Source: an uncultured Alistipes sp.
GTDB lineage: Bacteria > Bacteroidota > Bacteroidia > Bacteroidales > Rikenellaceae
Direction of reading: 5' to 3'
Length of the DNA: 64,000 nt
NCBI GenBank assembly: GCA_900769405.1
Contig: CAAGGL010000031.1
Span: forward strand, 62,001-126,000
In this document: piece after piece, positions 33,602-42,007 of the stretch
Layout: each line of letters opens with the position of its first letter
Numbering within the stretch: position 1 is the stretch's first letter
Position numbers and translations under genes: made by a program
Notes under the pieces: generated by a model
The model's input: only the letters and a program-made list of their open reading frames with translations
Told to the model about the DNA's origin: nothing
Database searches by the model: none

Positions 33602-36355
33602 ATGAACAGTATGTCAAACGAACGTAAACTTAGACTCAATCAGGTTGCGAGAGAGTTCAAAGTTGGAGTAAGCAGCATAGCCGAATTTCTCGAAAAGAAG
33701 GGCATCAAGATCGACAACACGCCTAACACGCTGATCGATTCGCAGATGTATGCTCTGCTTGAAAAGGAGTTTGGATCGAACCGAGGCGGCAATCCGCGCG
33801 GTGAGGTGCGTGAGCGTATCTCGCAGAAACCGTCGGCAGTGTCGATCGGTCAGAAGAAGAGCGATGACGACTTCAAGGAGGAGGTTGTGATCAAGAGCAA
33901 GAGCATCTCGGTGAAGGACGAGGTGAAGGCAATGGGCCCGAAGATTTTGGGTACGATTGATCTGGGTGGCAAGAAGCCCCAGAAGCCTCAGCAGCCCGCA
34001 CCCGCACCTGCTCCCAAGGCAGAGCCGAAACCCGTGCAGCCTAAGGTTGAGAAACCCGCAGCAGCTCCTGCACCTGCCGCACCCGTGGCAGAGCAGAAAC
34101 CTGCAAACAACGATATTCAGAACAAGACCTACGATGAGCGTCTGGCTGAGAGCCGCGATGATATTTTCCGTCCTCAGTCGTCGCAGTTGTCGGGCCCGAA
34201 TGTGATTGGCACGATCGACGTGTCGCAGTTCCAGCCGGGTGGCCGTCATCCCAAGCGCAAGCGCATCACTAAGGATAAGGTCGATGTGACCAAGCCGCAG
34301 CAGGGTGCTCAGCAGAAGCCCGCAAATGGCAATAAGCCCAACCAGCCCAAGCAGCAGAATGCCGCACAGCAACAGCAGGCAGCACAGCAGCAGGGTGCCG
34401 GTAAAAAGAAGAAGAACAAGCAGAAACCTGCACCCAAACCCGTTGTACGCCCTGAGGTTAGCGACGAGGAGGTAGCAAAGCAGGTAAAGGATACTTTGGC
34501 ACGTCTGACGGCTAAGAACTCGAAGAGCAAGGGTGCGAAGTATCGTAAGGAGAAGCGCGAGGCTGTTTCGGCCAAGATGAACGAGGAGATGGAGCGTCAG
34601 GAGATGGAGCGCTCGGTATTGAAGGTTACGGAGTTCGTGACCGTCAGCGAGTTGGCTACTATGATGAACGTCTCGGTCAATGAGGTCATTATGGCTTGTA
34701 TGAACCTCGGTCTGATGGTGTCGATCAACCAGCGTCTGGATGCTGAGGCTTTGGTTGTCGTAGCTGAGGAGTTCGGTTTCACGGTTGAATTCGTATCGGT
34801 TGAGATTCAGGAGGCAATCGAGGACGATGGCGACACCGAGGACGAGTTGATCTCGCGTCCGCCGATCGTGGTTGTGATGGGTCACGTTGACCACGGTAAG
34901 ACCTCGTTGCTGGATAATATCCGTAAGACCAACGTTATCGAGGGTGAGGCCGGCGGTATCACGCAGCACATTGGTGCGTATAGCGTCGATCTGCACGGAC
35001 AGAAGATCACCTTCCTCGATACTCCCGGTCACGAGGCATTTACGGCGATGCGTGCGCGTGGTGCGAAGGTAACCGACGTTGCGATTATCATCGTTGCGGC
35101 TGACGACCACGTGATGCCGCAGACGGTCGAGGCTATCAACCACGCTTCGGCAGCAGGTGTACCTATCGTATTTGCAATCAATAAGATCGATAAGCCCGCA
35201 GCAAATCCCGACCATATCAAGGAGCAGTTGGCTGCAATGAACTACCTGGTTGAGGATTGGGGCGGTAAGTACCAGTGCCAGGAGGTTTCGGCGAAGAAGG
35301 GTCTGAACCTCGACAAACTGCTCGAAAAGGTGCTCTTGGAGGCAGAGTTGTTGGAGTTGAAGGCTAATCCCGATCGTCGTGCAACGGGTACGGTTATCGA
35401 GTCGACGCTGGATAAGGGTCGTGGTTATGTAGCTACACTGCTCGTGCAGAACGGTACCCTGCGCATCGGTGATGTGATGTTGTCGGGTGTTCACTCGGGT
35501 CGTGTGAAGGCTATGTTCAACGAGCGTGGCCAGAAGGTTACCGAGGCTCCCCCCGCAACGCCTGTACAGGTGTTGGGTCTGAATGGTGCTCCTCAGGCGG
35601 GCGATACCTTCAATGTTATGGAGGATGACCGCTCGGCTCGCGAGATCGCTAACAAGCGTGAGCAGTTGCAGCGTATGCAGGGCATTATGACCCAGAAGCA
35701 CGTAACTCTGGATGAGATCGGTCGCCGTATCGCAATCGGTTCGTTCAAGGAGTTGAACATCATCGTTAAGGGTGACGTGGACGGTTCGGTTGAGGCAATG
35801 ACGGGCTCGCTGATCAAGCTCTCGAAGGAGGAGGTTCAGGTGAACGTAATCCACTCGGCCGTAGGTCAGATCTCGGAGTCGGACGTTCTGTTGGCAGCAG
35901 CTTCGAACGCAATTATCGTCGGTTTCCAGGTACGTCCGTCGGCAGGCGCACGCCGCTTGGCTGAGTCGGAGGAGATCGAGATCCGTATGTACTCGATCAT
36001 CTACGACGCGATCAACGATATCAAGGACGCAATCGAGGGTATGTTGGAGCCCGTGATGAAGGAGGAGATCGTATGCTCGGTTGAGGTGCTCGAAACCTTC
36101 AAGATCTCGAAGGTTGGTACCATTGCGGGCTGTATTGTTCGTGAGGGTAAGATCACCCGTAACACGGCAATCCGCGTGATCCGCGACGGTATTGTGATCT
36201 ACACGGGTCGTCTGGGCTCGTTGAAGCGTTACAAGGACGATGTTAAGGAGGTTACCAACGGTATGGAGTGCGGTCTGAACATCGAGAGCTTCAACGATAT
36301 TCGCGTTGGCGATATTGTCGAGGGTTACGAGCAGGTTGCAGTTAAGCGCAAGTAA
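33602..36355 (+). CDS. infB: Translation initiation factor IF-2
   Basis: IF-2 is the GTPase that brings initiator tRNA to the ribosome. The 917-residue protein has an N-terminal IF2N segment (about 1-55). A low-complexity Pro/Ala/Lys/Gln-rich region (about 115-290) follows, then a second IF2N element (about 335-400) and the G domain. G-domain motifs are GHVDHGKTSLLD (about 426-437), the DTPGHEAF switch and NKIDKP. Two ATGs (33602 and 33611) are possible. A short stem-loop (AAAGATTTA/TAAATCTTT, 33540-33563) lies in the nusA-infB gap. A terminator follows at 36380-36420. Confidence 0.96.
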   Translation: MNSMSNERKLRLNQVAREFKVGVSSIAEFLEKKGIKIDNTPNTLIDSQMYALLEKEFGSNRGGNPRGEVRERISQKPSAVSIGQKKSDDDFKEEVVIKSKSISVKDEVKAMGPKILGTIDLGGKKPQKPQQPAPAPAPKAEPKPVQPKVEKPAAAPAPAAPVAEQKPANNDIQNKTYDERLAESRDDIFRPQSSQLSGPNVIGTIDVSQFQPGGRHPKRKRITKDKVDVTKPQQGAQQKPANGNKPNQPKQQNAAQQQQAAQQQGAGKKKKNKQKPAPKPVVRPEVSDEEVAKQVKDTLARLTAKNSKSKGAKYRKEKREAVSAKMNEEMERQEMERSVLKVTEFVTVSELATMMNVSVNEVIMACMNLGLMVSINQRLDAEALVVVAEEFGFTVEFVSVEIQEAIEDDGDTEDELISRPPIVVVMGHVDHGKTSLLDNIRKTNVIEGEAGGITQHIGAYSVDLHGQKITFLDTPGHEAFTAMRARGAKVTDVAIIIVAADDHVMPQTVEAINHASAAGVPIVFAINKIDKPAANPDHIKEQLAAMNYLVEDWGGKYQCQEVSAKKGLNLDKLLEKVLLEAELLELKANPDRRATGTVIESTLDKGRGYVATLLVQNGTLRIGDVMLSGVHSGRVKAMFNERGQKVTEAPPATPVQVLGLNGAPQAGDTFNVMEDDRSAREIANKREQLQRMQGIMTQKHVTLDEIGRRIAIGSFKELNIIVKGDVDGSVEAMTGSLIKLSKEEVQVNVIHSAVGQISESDVLLAAASNAIIVGFQVRPSAGARRLAESEEIEIRMYSIIYDAINDIKDAIEGMLEPVMKEEIVCSVEVLETFKISKVGTIAGCIVREGKITRNTAIRVIRDGIVIYTGRLGSLKRYKDDVKEVTNGMECGLNIESFNDIRVGDIVEGYEQVAVKRK

Positions 36356-36379
36356 GCTCCGCCAAAAACGCAATATGCA

Positions 36380-36420
36380 AAACAGCCGCGATCCGATTCG
36401 GGTCGCGGCTGTTTGTTTTA
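36380..36420 (+). terminator. Intrinsic terminator after infB
   Basis: AAACAGCCGCGA pairs with TCGCGGCTGTTT around a small inner stem, and TTTGTTTT follows. Confidence 0.85.
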
Positions 36421-36471
36421 TTGCTCGAACAGAATTTTACGCAAACGCTTGCTTTTATTATTTTAGATTGT

Positions 36472-36479
36472 TATATTTG
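36472..36479 (+). promoter_or_regulatory. Candidate -7 promoter element giving a leaderless mRNA
   Basis: TATATTTG ends 3 bp before the ATG at 36483. A start site at the usual distance would fall at or next to the start codon. Confidence 0.5.
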
Positions 36480-36482
36480 CGT

Positions 36483-37106
36483 ATGAAAGTGCTAAGGTTC
36501 ATAGCTCTATGCCTGATCGCAATAGTTGCTTTGGCGGGGTGCGACGGCGCGAGAAGTGGTTCTACGGTCGATTTTGAACTGCTGCAACGCGAGCTCCGCG
36601 AGGGCGATCTGCTGTTTCGACGAGGTATGGGAGTAGTCGGTCGGGTGGTGGTGGCCGCCGATGATAATGGATACTACTCGCACGTTGGAGTGGCAACCTA
36701 TACCGATGGTCGTTGGTGCGTGGTGCACGCCGTCCCTGATGAGCCCGATTTCGAGGGCGATTTCGATAGGGTGAAGTGCGAGCCCGTCGAGCTCTTTTTT
36801 GACGCAATGCGGGCGGGCAACGGTGCGGTATATCGAACCCAACTGCCCGACACGTCGATTCGACAAGTCGTGGCGGCTGCACTTCGACTAAGTGCCGAGC
36901 AGAGGCGATTTGACCACGACTATAACCTCGAAGATACGACTGCGCTCTACTGCACCGAATTTGTTGAGTACGTTTTTGAGCAGGGTGGGGTATCGATAAG
37001 CGAGGGACGCCGTACGTGTTTGAATTTTCCGAGTATGACGGGCGACTATATTATGCCGTCCGATCTGATAGAGAATAACCAATTAACCCTTATCTACTCA
37101 TTCTAA
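36483..37106 (+). CDS. YiiX-like permuted papain-fold lipoprotein
   Basis: The 207-residue protein has a lipoprotein signal ending in ALAGC (Cys near residue 20). A permuted NlpC/P60-like (YiiX/YebB) hydrolase domain follows. The His lies in YYSHVGVATY (about 61-70) and the catalytic Cys in ALYCTEFVEY (about 157-166), the reverse order to normal NlpC/P60. REGDLLFRRGMG marks the domain start. Such enzymes act on amide or thioester bonds; the substrate is unknown. I take ATG 36483 for its signal peptide; the frame to 36306 would cross infB and its terminator. Confidence 0.83.
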   Translation: MKVLRFIALCLIAIVALAGCDGARSGSTVDFELLQRELREGDLLFRRGMGVVGRVVVAADDNGYYSHVGVATYTDGRWCVVHAVPDEPDFEGDFDRVKCEPVELFFDAMRAGNGAVYRTQLPDTSIRQVVAAALRLSAEQRRFDHDYNLEDTTALYCTEFVEYVFEQGGVSISEGRRTCLNFPSMTGDYIMPSDLIENNQLTLIYSF

Positions 37107-37119
37107 AAACTAAATGATT

Positions 37120-37524
37120 ATGAAGAAGTTGTTTTCGATTTTCGCAGTTGCCGTAGCGATGTTTATGGTATCTTGCGCATCTGCACCTGCCACACCGAGC
37201 GATGCAGCAGTTGAGTACTACAAGTGTGTAGTCAATGGCGACTATGAGGGCTTTGCCAATGCTATCCACTTCGACACGACCGACCCTGAGGAGCTGGCCG
37301 AGGGTAAGGCAATGGTTACCTCTCTGTATAAGGAGAAGGCAGCGCCCCAGATCGAGGCTAAGGGCGGCATTGCGAGCGTTGAGGCTGTGGGTGAAACCAT
37401 CAGCGAGGATGGCACCACGGCTAATGTCGATCTGAAAATTGTCTATGGCGATGGTTCGGAGGAGAACGAGGATGTCAAGATGGTGAAGGTTGACGACAAG
37501 TGGCTGCTTGCCTTCAACAAGTAG
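37120..37524 (+). CDS. DUF4878-like lipoprotein
   Basis: The 134-residue protein has a lipoprotein signal (MFMVSC, Cys near 17). An Ala/Pro/Thr linker follows, then an NTF2-like DUF4878 domain with SDAAVEYYKCVVNGDYEGFA and a C-terminal VDDKWLLAF. These domains are common in small exported Bacteroidales lipoproteins of unknown role. An ATG at 37114 is equally possible and adds two residues. It lies 13 bp after the YiiX-like lipoprotein gene, so the two probably form one transcript. Confidence 0.82.
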   Translation: MKKLFSIFAVAVAMFMVSCASAPATPSDAAVEYYKCVVNGDYEGFANAIHFDTTDPEELAEGKAMVTSLYKEKAAPQIEAKGGIASVEAVGETISEDGTTANVDLKIVYGDGSEENEDVKMVKVDDKWLLAFNK

Positions 37525-37541
37525 TTTGGCTACGCCCATAT

Positions 37542-37582
37542 AACACAAAAACGCAGGCCGATGAGGTCTGCGTTTTTGTGTT
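37542..37582. terminator. Strong bidirectional terminator
   Basis: An 18-bp stem (AACACAAAAACGCAGGCC against GGTCTGCGTTTTTGTGTT) has A and T runs on its two arms. It serves the lipoprotein gene and possibly the converging DUF4295 gene. Confidence 0.85.
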
Positions 37583-37629
37583 GAAGGCCTGAGCCTTACA
37601 ACTCCAATTTTGAATGGTCAGTGAGTAGA

Positions 37630-37785
37630 TTATTTCTTCTCGAAGAAATCCTTCACCTGATCGTTAGCGATGATGCCCTCTTTGAACATATACGCGCCGG
37701 TCTTCTCCGACTTGACCATCTTGATGCACTTGGTAAAGTTCTTACCAGTACCGGTTTTCAGGGTTGCAACTACTTTCTTTGCCAT
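37630..37785 (-). CDS. DUF4295 family small protein
   Basis: The 51-residue basic protein (starting MAKKVVATLKTGTGKNFTKC, ending in KDFFEKK) matches DUF4295. In Bacteroidetes this family lies directly downstream of rpmG and rpmB, as here (8 bp after rpmG). Its size, charge and neighbours suggest a ribosome-associated role, but none is established to my knowledge. It is too short for common ORF-length cut-offs but is clearly real. Confidence 0.9.
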   Translation of the reverse strand: MAKKVVATLKTGTGKNFTKCIKMVKSEKTGAYMFKEGIIANDQVKDFFEKK

Positions 37786-37793
37786 AATGCTTA

Positions 37794-37976
37794 CTATTTA
37801 ATTTCGCGGTGAACGGTTACCTTTTTCAGGTAGGGGTTGTACTTCTTACGCTCCAGACGATCGGGAGTGTTCTTCTTGTTCTTGGTGGTGATGTAGCGCG
37901 ACATACCCGGAACGCCACTTGCCTTCTGCTCAGTGCACTCGAGGATCACCTGAACTCTGTTACCTTTCTTTGCCAT
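37794..37976 (-). CDS. rpmG: 50S ribosomal protein L33
   Basis: This is a 60-residue large-subunit protein. It begins MAKKGNRVQVILECTEQK and has the RYITTKNKKNTPDRLE core. It keeps only one Cys (residue 14), so it is the zinc-independent (C-) form. It lies 20 bp after rpmB and 8 bp before the DUF4295 gene, forming an rpmB-rpmG-DUF4295 operon. Confidence 0.96.
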   Translation of the reverse strand: MAKKGNRVQVILECTEQKASGVPGMSRYITTKNKKNTPDRLERKKYNPYLKKVTVHREIK

Positions 37977-37996
37977 TTGTTGTTACCTCGTTTTAA

Positions 37997-38230
37997 TTAG
38001 TAAACCTTACGAGCTGCAACAGCCTCTTTCAGAGCGTTTGCAAGACCCTTTTTGTTGATAGTTTTCATACCAGCTGCCGACACTTTGAGTGTGATCCAGC
38101 GGTTCTCTTCTTCCGACCAGAAACGCTTAGTTCTCAGATTGGGGCTGAACTTGCGCTTGGTCTTACGGTTCGAGTGAGAAACATTGTTACCCACCATCGC
38201 AACCTTACCAGTAATTTCGCAGACTTTCAT
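37997..38230 (-). CDS. rpmB: 50S ribosomal protein L28
   Basis: This is a 77-residue large-subunit protein with the typical start MKVCEITGKVAMVGNNVSHS. The RKFSPNLRTKRFW and basic C-terminal segments are also typical. It is first gene of the small ribosomal operon, with a candidate promoter 45 bp upstream. Confidence 0.96.
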   Translation of the reverse strand: MKVCEITGKVAMVGNNVSHSNRKTKRKFSPNLRTKRFWSEEENRWITLKVSAAGMKTINKKGLANALKEAVAARKVY

Positions 38231-38274
38231 CGTTTAATTATTTGTTTAATTTGTACCCATATATTTTGGGCGTG

Positions 38275-38282
38275 CAAATATA
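38275..38282 (-). promoter_or_regulatory. Candidate -7 promoter element for rpmB
   Basis: TATATTTG on the minus strand lies 45 bp before the rpmB start. Confidence 0.55.
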
Positions 38283-38350
38283 CGAACTTTTTCCTTTACT
38301 GCAAACTTTTCTTGCTCTCTTTTTGACTGAAAGAGAGTCTTTATAGCAGT

Positions 38351-39601
38351 TTATAGCCCTTTTTGCTCGATAATTGCGTCACGGAGCAGGGTTGCGGCGA
38401 CGCCTGAGGCGCGTTCGATCACCTGCGAGCGCACCGTTCCGAGCACGCGACGCTCCGAGCGCACACCTTCGGGAGTGGCAACGGCAAACCAAACCGTACC
38501 AACGGGTTTCTCGTCAGAGCCACCCGTCGGACCTGCAATGCCCGTTGTGGCAACGGCGTAGTCGGCACCGCTGATGCGACGCGCGCCCTCGGCCATCTGC
38601 TCGGCAACAGTCTGGCTCACTGCGCCATAGCGCTCGATGTCGGCCATATTGACACCCAGCACCTGCGCCTTAGCCTCGTTGCTGTACGACACCACGCCAC
38701 AAAGGAAGTAACTCGACGCACCCGCCTGAGCCGTAAAGAGCGAGGCGATCGTGCCGCCCGTACAACTCTCCGCCGTGGCGAGGGTTAAGCCTTTGTTTAT
38801 TAAGAGATTGTGAACGAATGTAAAGATCGACTCATTCTCGTAACCAACCACATATTGCGGAATGATCGTTTCCAATTCGGCGAATAGCTGGTCGATCTCG
38901 TCACCCACCTTGCGACCATCAACCTCGTATGCCGACAGACGCAGACGCACCTGCGATGGCGAGGGCAGATATGCCAATTTGATGTATCGGGGCAACGCAT
39001 CCTCCCACTCTTCGATACGCTTGGCGAGCATCGACTCGGCCAAGCCCGTGGTGATCATCGTGCGGTGAACAACTTGTTTTAGAGCGAATTGCGCACGCAG
39101 GCGGGGCAATACCTCGTCCTGCATCAGGTGCTCCATTTCGAAGGGTACGCCGGGCAGCGAAACCACAACTTTCCCCTCGCGCTCGAACCACATTGCGGGT
39201 GCGGTGCCGTGCGCATTGTGCAACACCGTGCAGCGATCGGGAACCTCGGCTTGACTCTGATTCAACTCGTTGAACTCGATTCCGCGTGCGGCGAGCATAC
39301 GGCGAACGTGTTCATAGACAGCCTCGTCGCGCACCAACTTCATTCCGAAGTAGTCGGCCAGCGTACGTTTGGTGATATCATCCTTCGTGGGGCCAAGACC
39401 ACCCGTCATAATTACCAGATCGCACTGCGCAAGCGACGAATCGAGAGCCTCGATGATTCGCTCACGGTCGTCACCGATCGATCGTCGCTCGGTCACGACA
39501 ACGCCTGCCGAGTTAAGGGCACGCGAGATGTAAGCGGCGTTGGTATCCACGATCTGTCCGATCAGGATCTCATCGCCGATAGTGATGATTTGAGCTTGCA
39601 T
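38351..39601 (-). CDS. cinA: CinA family protein (NMN deamidase/ADP-ribose pyrophosphatase type)
   Basis: The 416-residue protein joins an N-terminal MoaB/COG1058-type domain (about 1-170: GDEILIGQIVDTNAAYIS, MTGGLGPTKDDITK) to a C-terminal PncC-type amidohydrolase domain (about 255-410: TAESCTGGTIASLF, GVVSYSNEAK, GIAGPTGGS). CinA-type enzymes recycle pyridine nucleotides by deamidating NMN, and the N-terminal half can act on ADP-ribose. It follows pyrD by 9 bp, so they are probably co-transcribed. Confidence 0.92.
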   Translation of the reverse strand: MQAQIITIGDEILIGQIVDTNAAYISRALNSAGVVVTERRSIGDDRERIIEALDSSLAQCDLVIMTGGLGPTKDDITKRTLADYFGMKLVRDEAVYEHVRRMLAARGIEFNELNQSQAEVPDRCTVLHNAHGTAPAMWFEREGKVVVSLPGVPFEMEHLMQDEVLPRLRAQFALKQVVHRTMITTGLAESMLAKRIEEWEDALPRYIKLAYLPSPSQVRLRLSAYEVDGRKVGDEIDQLFAELETIIPQYVVGYENESIFTFVHNLLINKGLTLATAESCTGGTIASLFTAQAGASSYFLCGVVSYSNEAKAQVLGVNMADIERYGAVSQTVAEQMAEGARRISGADYAVATTGIAGPTGGSDEKPVGTVWFAVATPEGVRSERRVLGTVRSQVIERASGVAATLLRDAIIEQKGL

Positions 39602-39610
39602 ATATGATTG

Positions 39611-40687
39611 TTATTCAGCCTTTTGCTCGGCGGGCGCGGTAGCTTTTGCGGCCTCGTGATCGGCTATCAACTGCTTGCAGATTTGACGAGCAAAAGCGGG
39701 ACCATTGTAGATCATTCCCGAGTAGACCTGCACCAAACTTGCGCCAGCATCGAGCATAGCCTTGGCGTCGTCGACCGTCATCACGCCACCCACACCGATA
39801 ATCGGATAGCGACCCTGACAACGCTCGTGCACACGACGCACAACCTCGACAGCGCGCTTGGTGAGCGGAGCGCCACTCAGACCGCCATTGCCGATCGCGT
39901 CGATCGTCTTCTGGTCGGTCACGAGACCTGCACGCGAGGTGGTGGTATTGGTCGCAACGATACCGTCGAGCGGTGTCTCGATCATCACGTCGGTCATATC
40001 GTCCACCGAGGCGTCGTCCAGATCGGGCGAAATCTTCAACAGAATCGGGCGATATTGGCTCTGTCCGCGACGGAACTCAAAGAGCGGTTCGAGGATCTCA
40101 GTAACGCTCTGCTTATTCTGTAACGAGGTGACTTTCGCCACGTTAGGACAGCTGACATTCACCACGAAGTAATCAACATATTGATACAGATTGCGGAACA
40201 ATTTCAGATAATCCGACGGTGCCTCTTCGATCGGGGTCAGCGAGTTTTTGCCGATATTTGCGCCCACGACGGTACCTTTGCAACGCTTGTGAAGGTTCTC
40301 GATCGCATTCTGCATACCGTGATTGTTGAAACCCATTCGGTTGATGATGGCCTTATCTTTGGGCAGACGGAACAGACGCGGACGCGGGTTGCCGGGCTGA
40401 CCTTTGGGGGTCACGGTGCCCACCTCGACGAAGCCGTAACCGAGAGCCGAGAGCTCGTTGTAAACCTCGGCATTCTTGTCGAAACCGGCAGCGATACCGA
40501 TCGGGTTAGCGAACTTCACGCCGAATACTTCGCGTTCGAGAGCGGGGTGCTTAATGGCAAATAATTTATTCATCAACCACTTCGTGCCGGGGATAAAACC
40601 AACAATGCGAAGTGCGCCAACGGTCAGTTTATGAACATTCTCGGGCGAGAGGCAGAACAACAACGGGCGAATAATCTGTTTGTACAT
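39611..40687 (-). CDS. pyrD: Dihydroorotate dehydrogenase (quinone), class 2
   Basis: PyrD oxidises dihydroorotate to orotate in pyrimidine synthesis, passing electrons to the membrane quinone pool. The 358-residue protein has the class-2 N-terminal helical extension (about residues 1-45). It also has GIAAGFDKNAEVYNEL, VGTVTPKGQPGNPRPRLFRL, NRMGFNNHG and the catalytic-base region VNVSCPN, with a C-terminal FMN phosphate site (IGVGGV). ATG 40687 is where the family begins; the frame to 40753 would extend into the promoter region. Confidence 0.95.
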   Translation of the reverse strand: MYKQIIRPLLFCLSPENVHKLTVGALRIVGFIPGTKWLMNKLFAIKHPALEREVFGVKFANPIGIAAGFDKNAEVYNELSALGYGFVEVGTVTPKGQPGNPRPRLFRLPKDKAIINRMGFNNHGMQNAIENLHKRCKGTVVGANIGKNSLTPIEEAPSDYLKLFRNLYQYVDYFVVNVSCPNVAKVTSLQNKQSVTEILEPLFEFRRGQSQYRPILLKISPDLDDASVDDMTDVMIETPLDGIVATNTTTSRAGLVTDQKTIDAIGNGGLSGAPLTKRAVEVVRRVHERCQGRYPIIGVGGVMTVDDAKAMLDAGASLVQVYSGMIYNGPAFARQICKQLIADHEAAKATAPAEQKAE

Positions 40688-40714
40688 AGTTGGGGTTGTT
40701 TCACTAATATAGCA

Positions 40715-40722
40715 CAAAGGTA
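40715..40722 (-). promoter_or_regulatory. Candidate -7 promoter element for pyrD-cinA
   Basis: TACCTTTG on the minus strand lies 28 bp before the pyrD start. Confidence 0.6.
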
Positions 40723-40793
40723 GAAATTTTAATTCAAAAAACACAATCTCCACCTCGTAAATATTCTACGCGGCGGTCCAAATGGCTCTATTG

Positions 40794-41813
40794 CTAAAAG
40801 TACTCCTCGCGATAGCAGTACTCGTTTCGTAGCTGTTCGAAGTGGTCGGGATGCTCGCGCAGTGCTCGGCTCTCGCTCGCCAAATCGCAGTAGCGATCGA
40901 TCGTTGCACACATCTGCTCCCACTCGATCGGCTGTGGCTCAACTCGCTCAACCTCCGCGGGGAAATAATCCTCCAACGGCAACCCGAACTTACGCGCCAC
41001 AGCCTGCACCGACATCGCCGTTGCGTTGGCTTTGCCCTGCGCCGAATAACCCGCAACGTGGGGCGTTGCAGCAACCACCTGCGAAAGCAGCTCGCGGTCG
41101 ATCTGTGGCTCATTCTCCCACACGTCCAAGTATGCCGAACAACGTCCCTCGGCAATCGCTCGGCTGAGTAGCGCATTATCAACTACCTCGCCGCGCGAAG
41201 CATTGAGAATCACTGCGTTGGGTTGTAGTTGTGAGAAGAATCGCTCGCCCGCCAGATGCATTGTGCAATCCTCGCCACTGCGGATCAGAGGTACGTGGAA
41301 AGTGATGATGTCGCACTTGCTTGCAACTTCGTCAATCGTGCGGAAATCGCCACCATCGGCACGCTGGCGCGGCGGGTCGCAGCAGACCACATCGAAGCCC
41401 CAGCGACGACCATACTCCTCCACGAGTCGGCCGATGTTACCCACACCGACAATACCCAGACGGTGGTCGGCAGGCGTGCTCTCGGTGCGCTCGATGACGC
41501 TCTTCAACGCCGCCGCAACCCACTGCAACACTCCGCGCGAATTGCACCCCGCGGCAGTCGCCACCTCGATGTCGTGAGCGCGACAATAGTCCAGGTCGAT
41601 ATGGTCGTAACCGATTGTGGCAGTGGCGATCATACGCACTTTCGAGCCGTCGAGCAATGCAGCATTACACTTCGTGCGGGTGCGAATGATCAGGGCGTCG
41701 CTATCGCGCACAGACGCGGTATCGAACCGCTCGCCCGCAAGGTATTGCACCTCGGCATACGGCTCGAAAACTCCCGCAATGAACGGAATAGCGCTATCGA
41801 TTGTGATTTTCAT
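40794..41813 (-). CDS. pdxB: Erythronate-4-phosphate dehydrogenase
   Basis: PdxB oxidises 4-phosphoerythronate in the DXP-dependent route to pyridoxal phosphate. The 339-residue D-2-hydroxyacid dehydrogenase has the substrate-side ATATIGYDHIDLDYC, the NAD loop GVGNIGRL (about 123-130) and ILNASRGEVVDN. The catalytic His region is ATPHVAGYS. The PdxB-specific C-terminal domain is present (about 270-339). ATG 41813 is chosen because the sheet-forming start (MKITIDSAIPFI) matches the family; the promoter lies so close that the mRNA may be leaderless. Confidence 0.9.
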   Translation of the reverse strand: MKITIDSAIPFIAGVFEPYAEVQYLAGERFDTASVRDSDALIIRTRTKCNAALLDGSKVRMIATATIGYDHIDLDYCRAHDIEVATAAGCNSRGVLQWVAAALKSVIERTESTPADHRLGIVGVGNIGRLVEEYGRRWGFDVVCCDPPRQRADGGDFRTIDEVASKCDIITFHVPLIRSGEDCTMHLAGERFFSQLQPNAVILNASRGEVVDNALLSRAIAEGRCSAYLDVWENEPQIDRELLSQVVAATPHVAGYSAQGKANATAMSVQAVARKFGLPLEDYFPAEVERVEPQPIEWEQMCATIDRYCDLASESRALREHPDHFEQLRNEYCYREEYF

Positions 41814-41818
41814 ATTTG

Positions 41819-41826
41819 CAAAGGTA
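41819..41826 (-). promoter_or_regulatory. Candidate -7 promoter element for pdxB, leaderless spacing
   Basis: TACCTTTG on the minus strand is followed by CAAAT and then the pdxB ATG, leaving almost no leader. Confidence 0.5.
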
Positions 41827-41905
41827 TGAAAATTTGGGCAGTATGCGTCGCGTATGGGCACAAAAAAACAGCAGAACTTTGTGAGTTCTGCTGTCAATCA
41901 ATTTG

Positions 41906-41980
41906 TCGGGGAGACTGGATTCGAACCAGCGACCTCCAACTCCCGAAGCTGGCGCGCTAACCGGACTGCGCTACACCCCG
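41906..41980 (-). tRNA. tRNA-Pro (anticodon CGG)
   Basis: The 75-nt cloverleaf on the minus strand has acceptor CGGGGTG/CTCCCCG, D stem GCGC/GCGC, anticodon stem CCAGC/GTTGG with loop TTCGGGA (anticodon CGG), and T stem GCTGG/CCAGT with loop TTCGAAT. The discriminator is A and CCA is not encoded. Acceptor pair 6:67 is a U-U mismatch; all others pair. A TATCTTTG promoter element lies 13 bp upstream. Confidence 0.93.
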
Positions 41981-41992
41981 AAATTGCGACTG

Positions 41993-42000
41993 CAAAGATA
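41993..42000 (-). promoter_or_regulatory. Candidate -7 promoter element for tRNA-Pro
   Basis: TATCTTTG on the minus strand lies 12 bp before the mature 5' end of the tRNA. Confidence 0.6.
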
Positions 42001-42007
42001 CGAAAAA

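Noticed and set aside
33614..36373. A 919-codon open frame opposite infB
   Set aside because: It is a mirror of infB caused by GC-rich codon bias; the sense protein has all IF-2 motifs, and the antisense one is Leu/His/Arg-rich without a fold.
36306..36482. Longer start for the YiiX-like lipoprotein
   Set aside because: It would overlap infB and its terminator, and would bury the lipoprotein signal peptide inside the protein.
41256..41960. A plus-strand frame running through pdxB and the tRNA
   Set aside because: It would translate the tRNA-Pro region and is antisense to clear genes.
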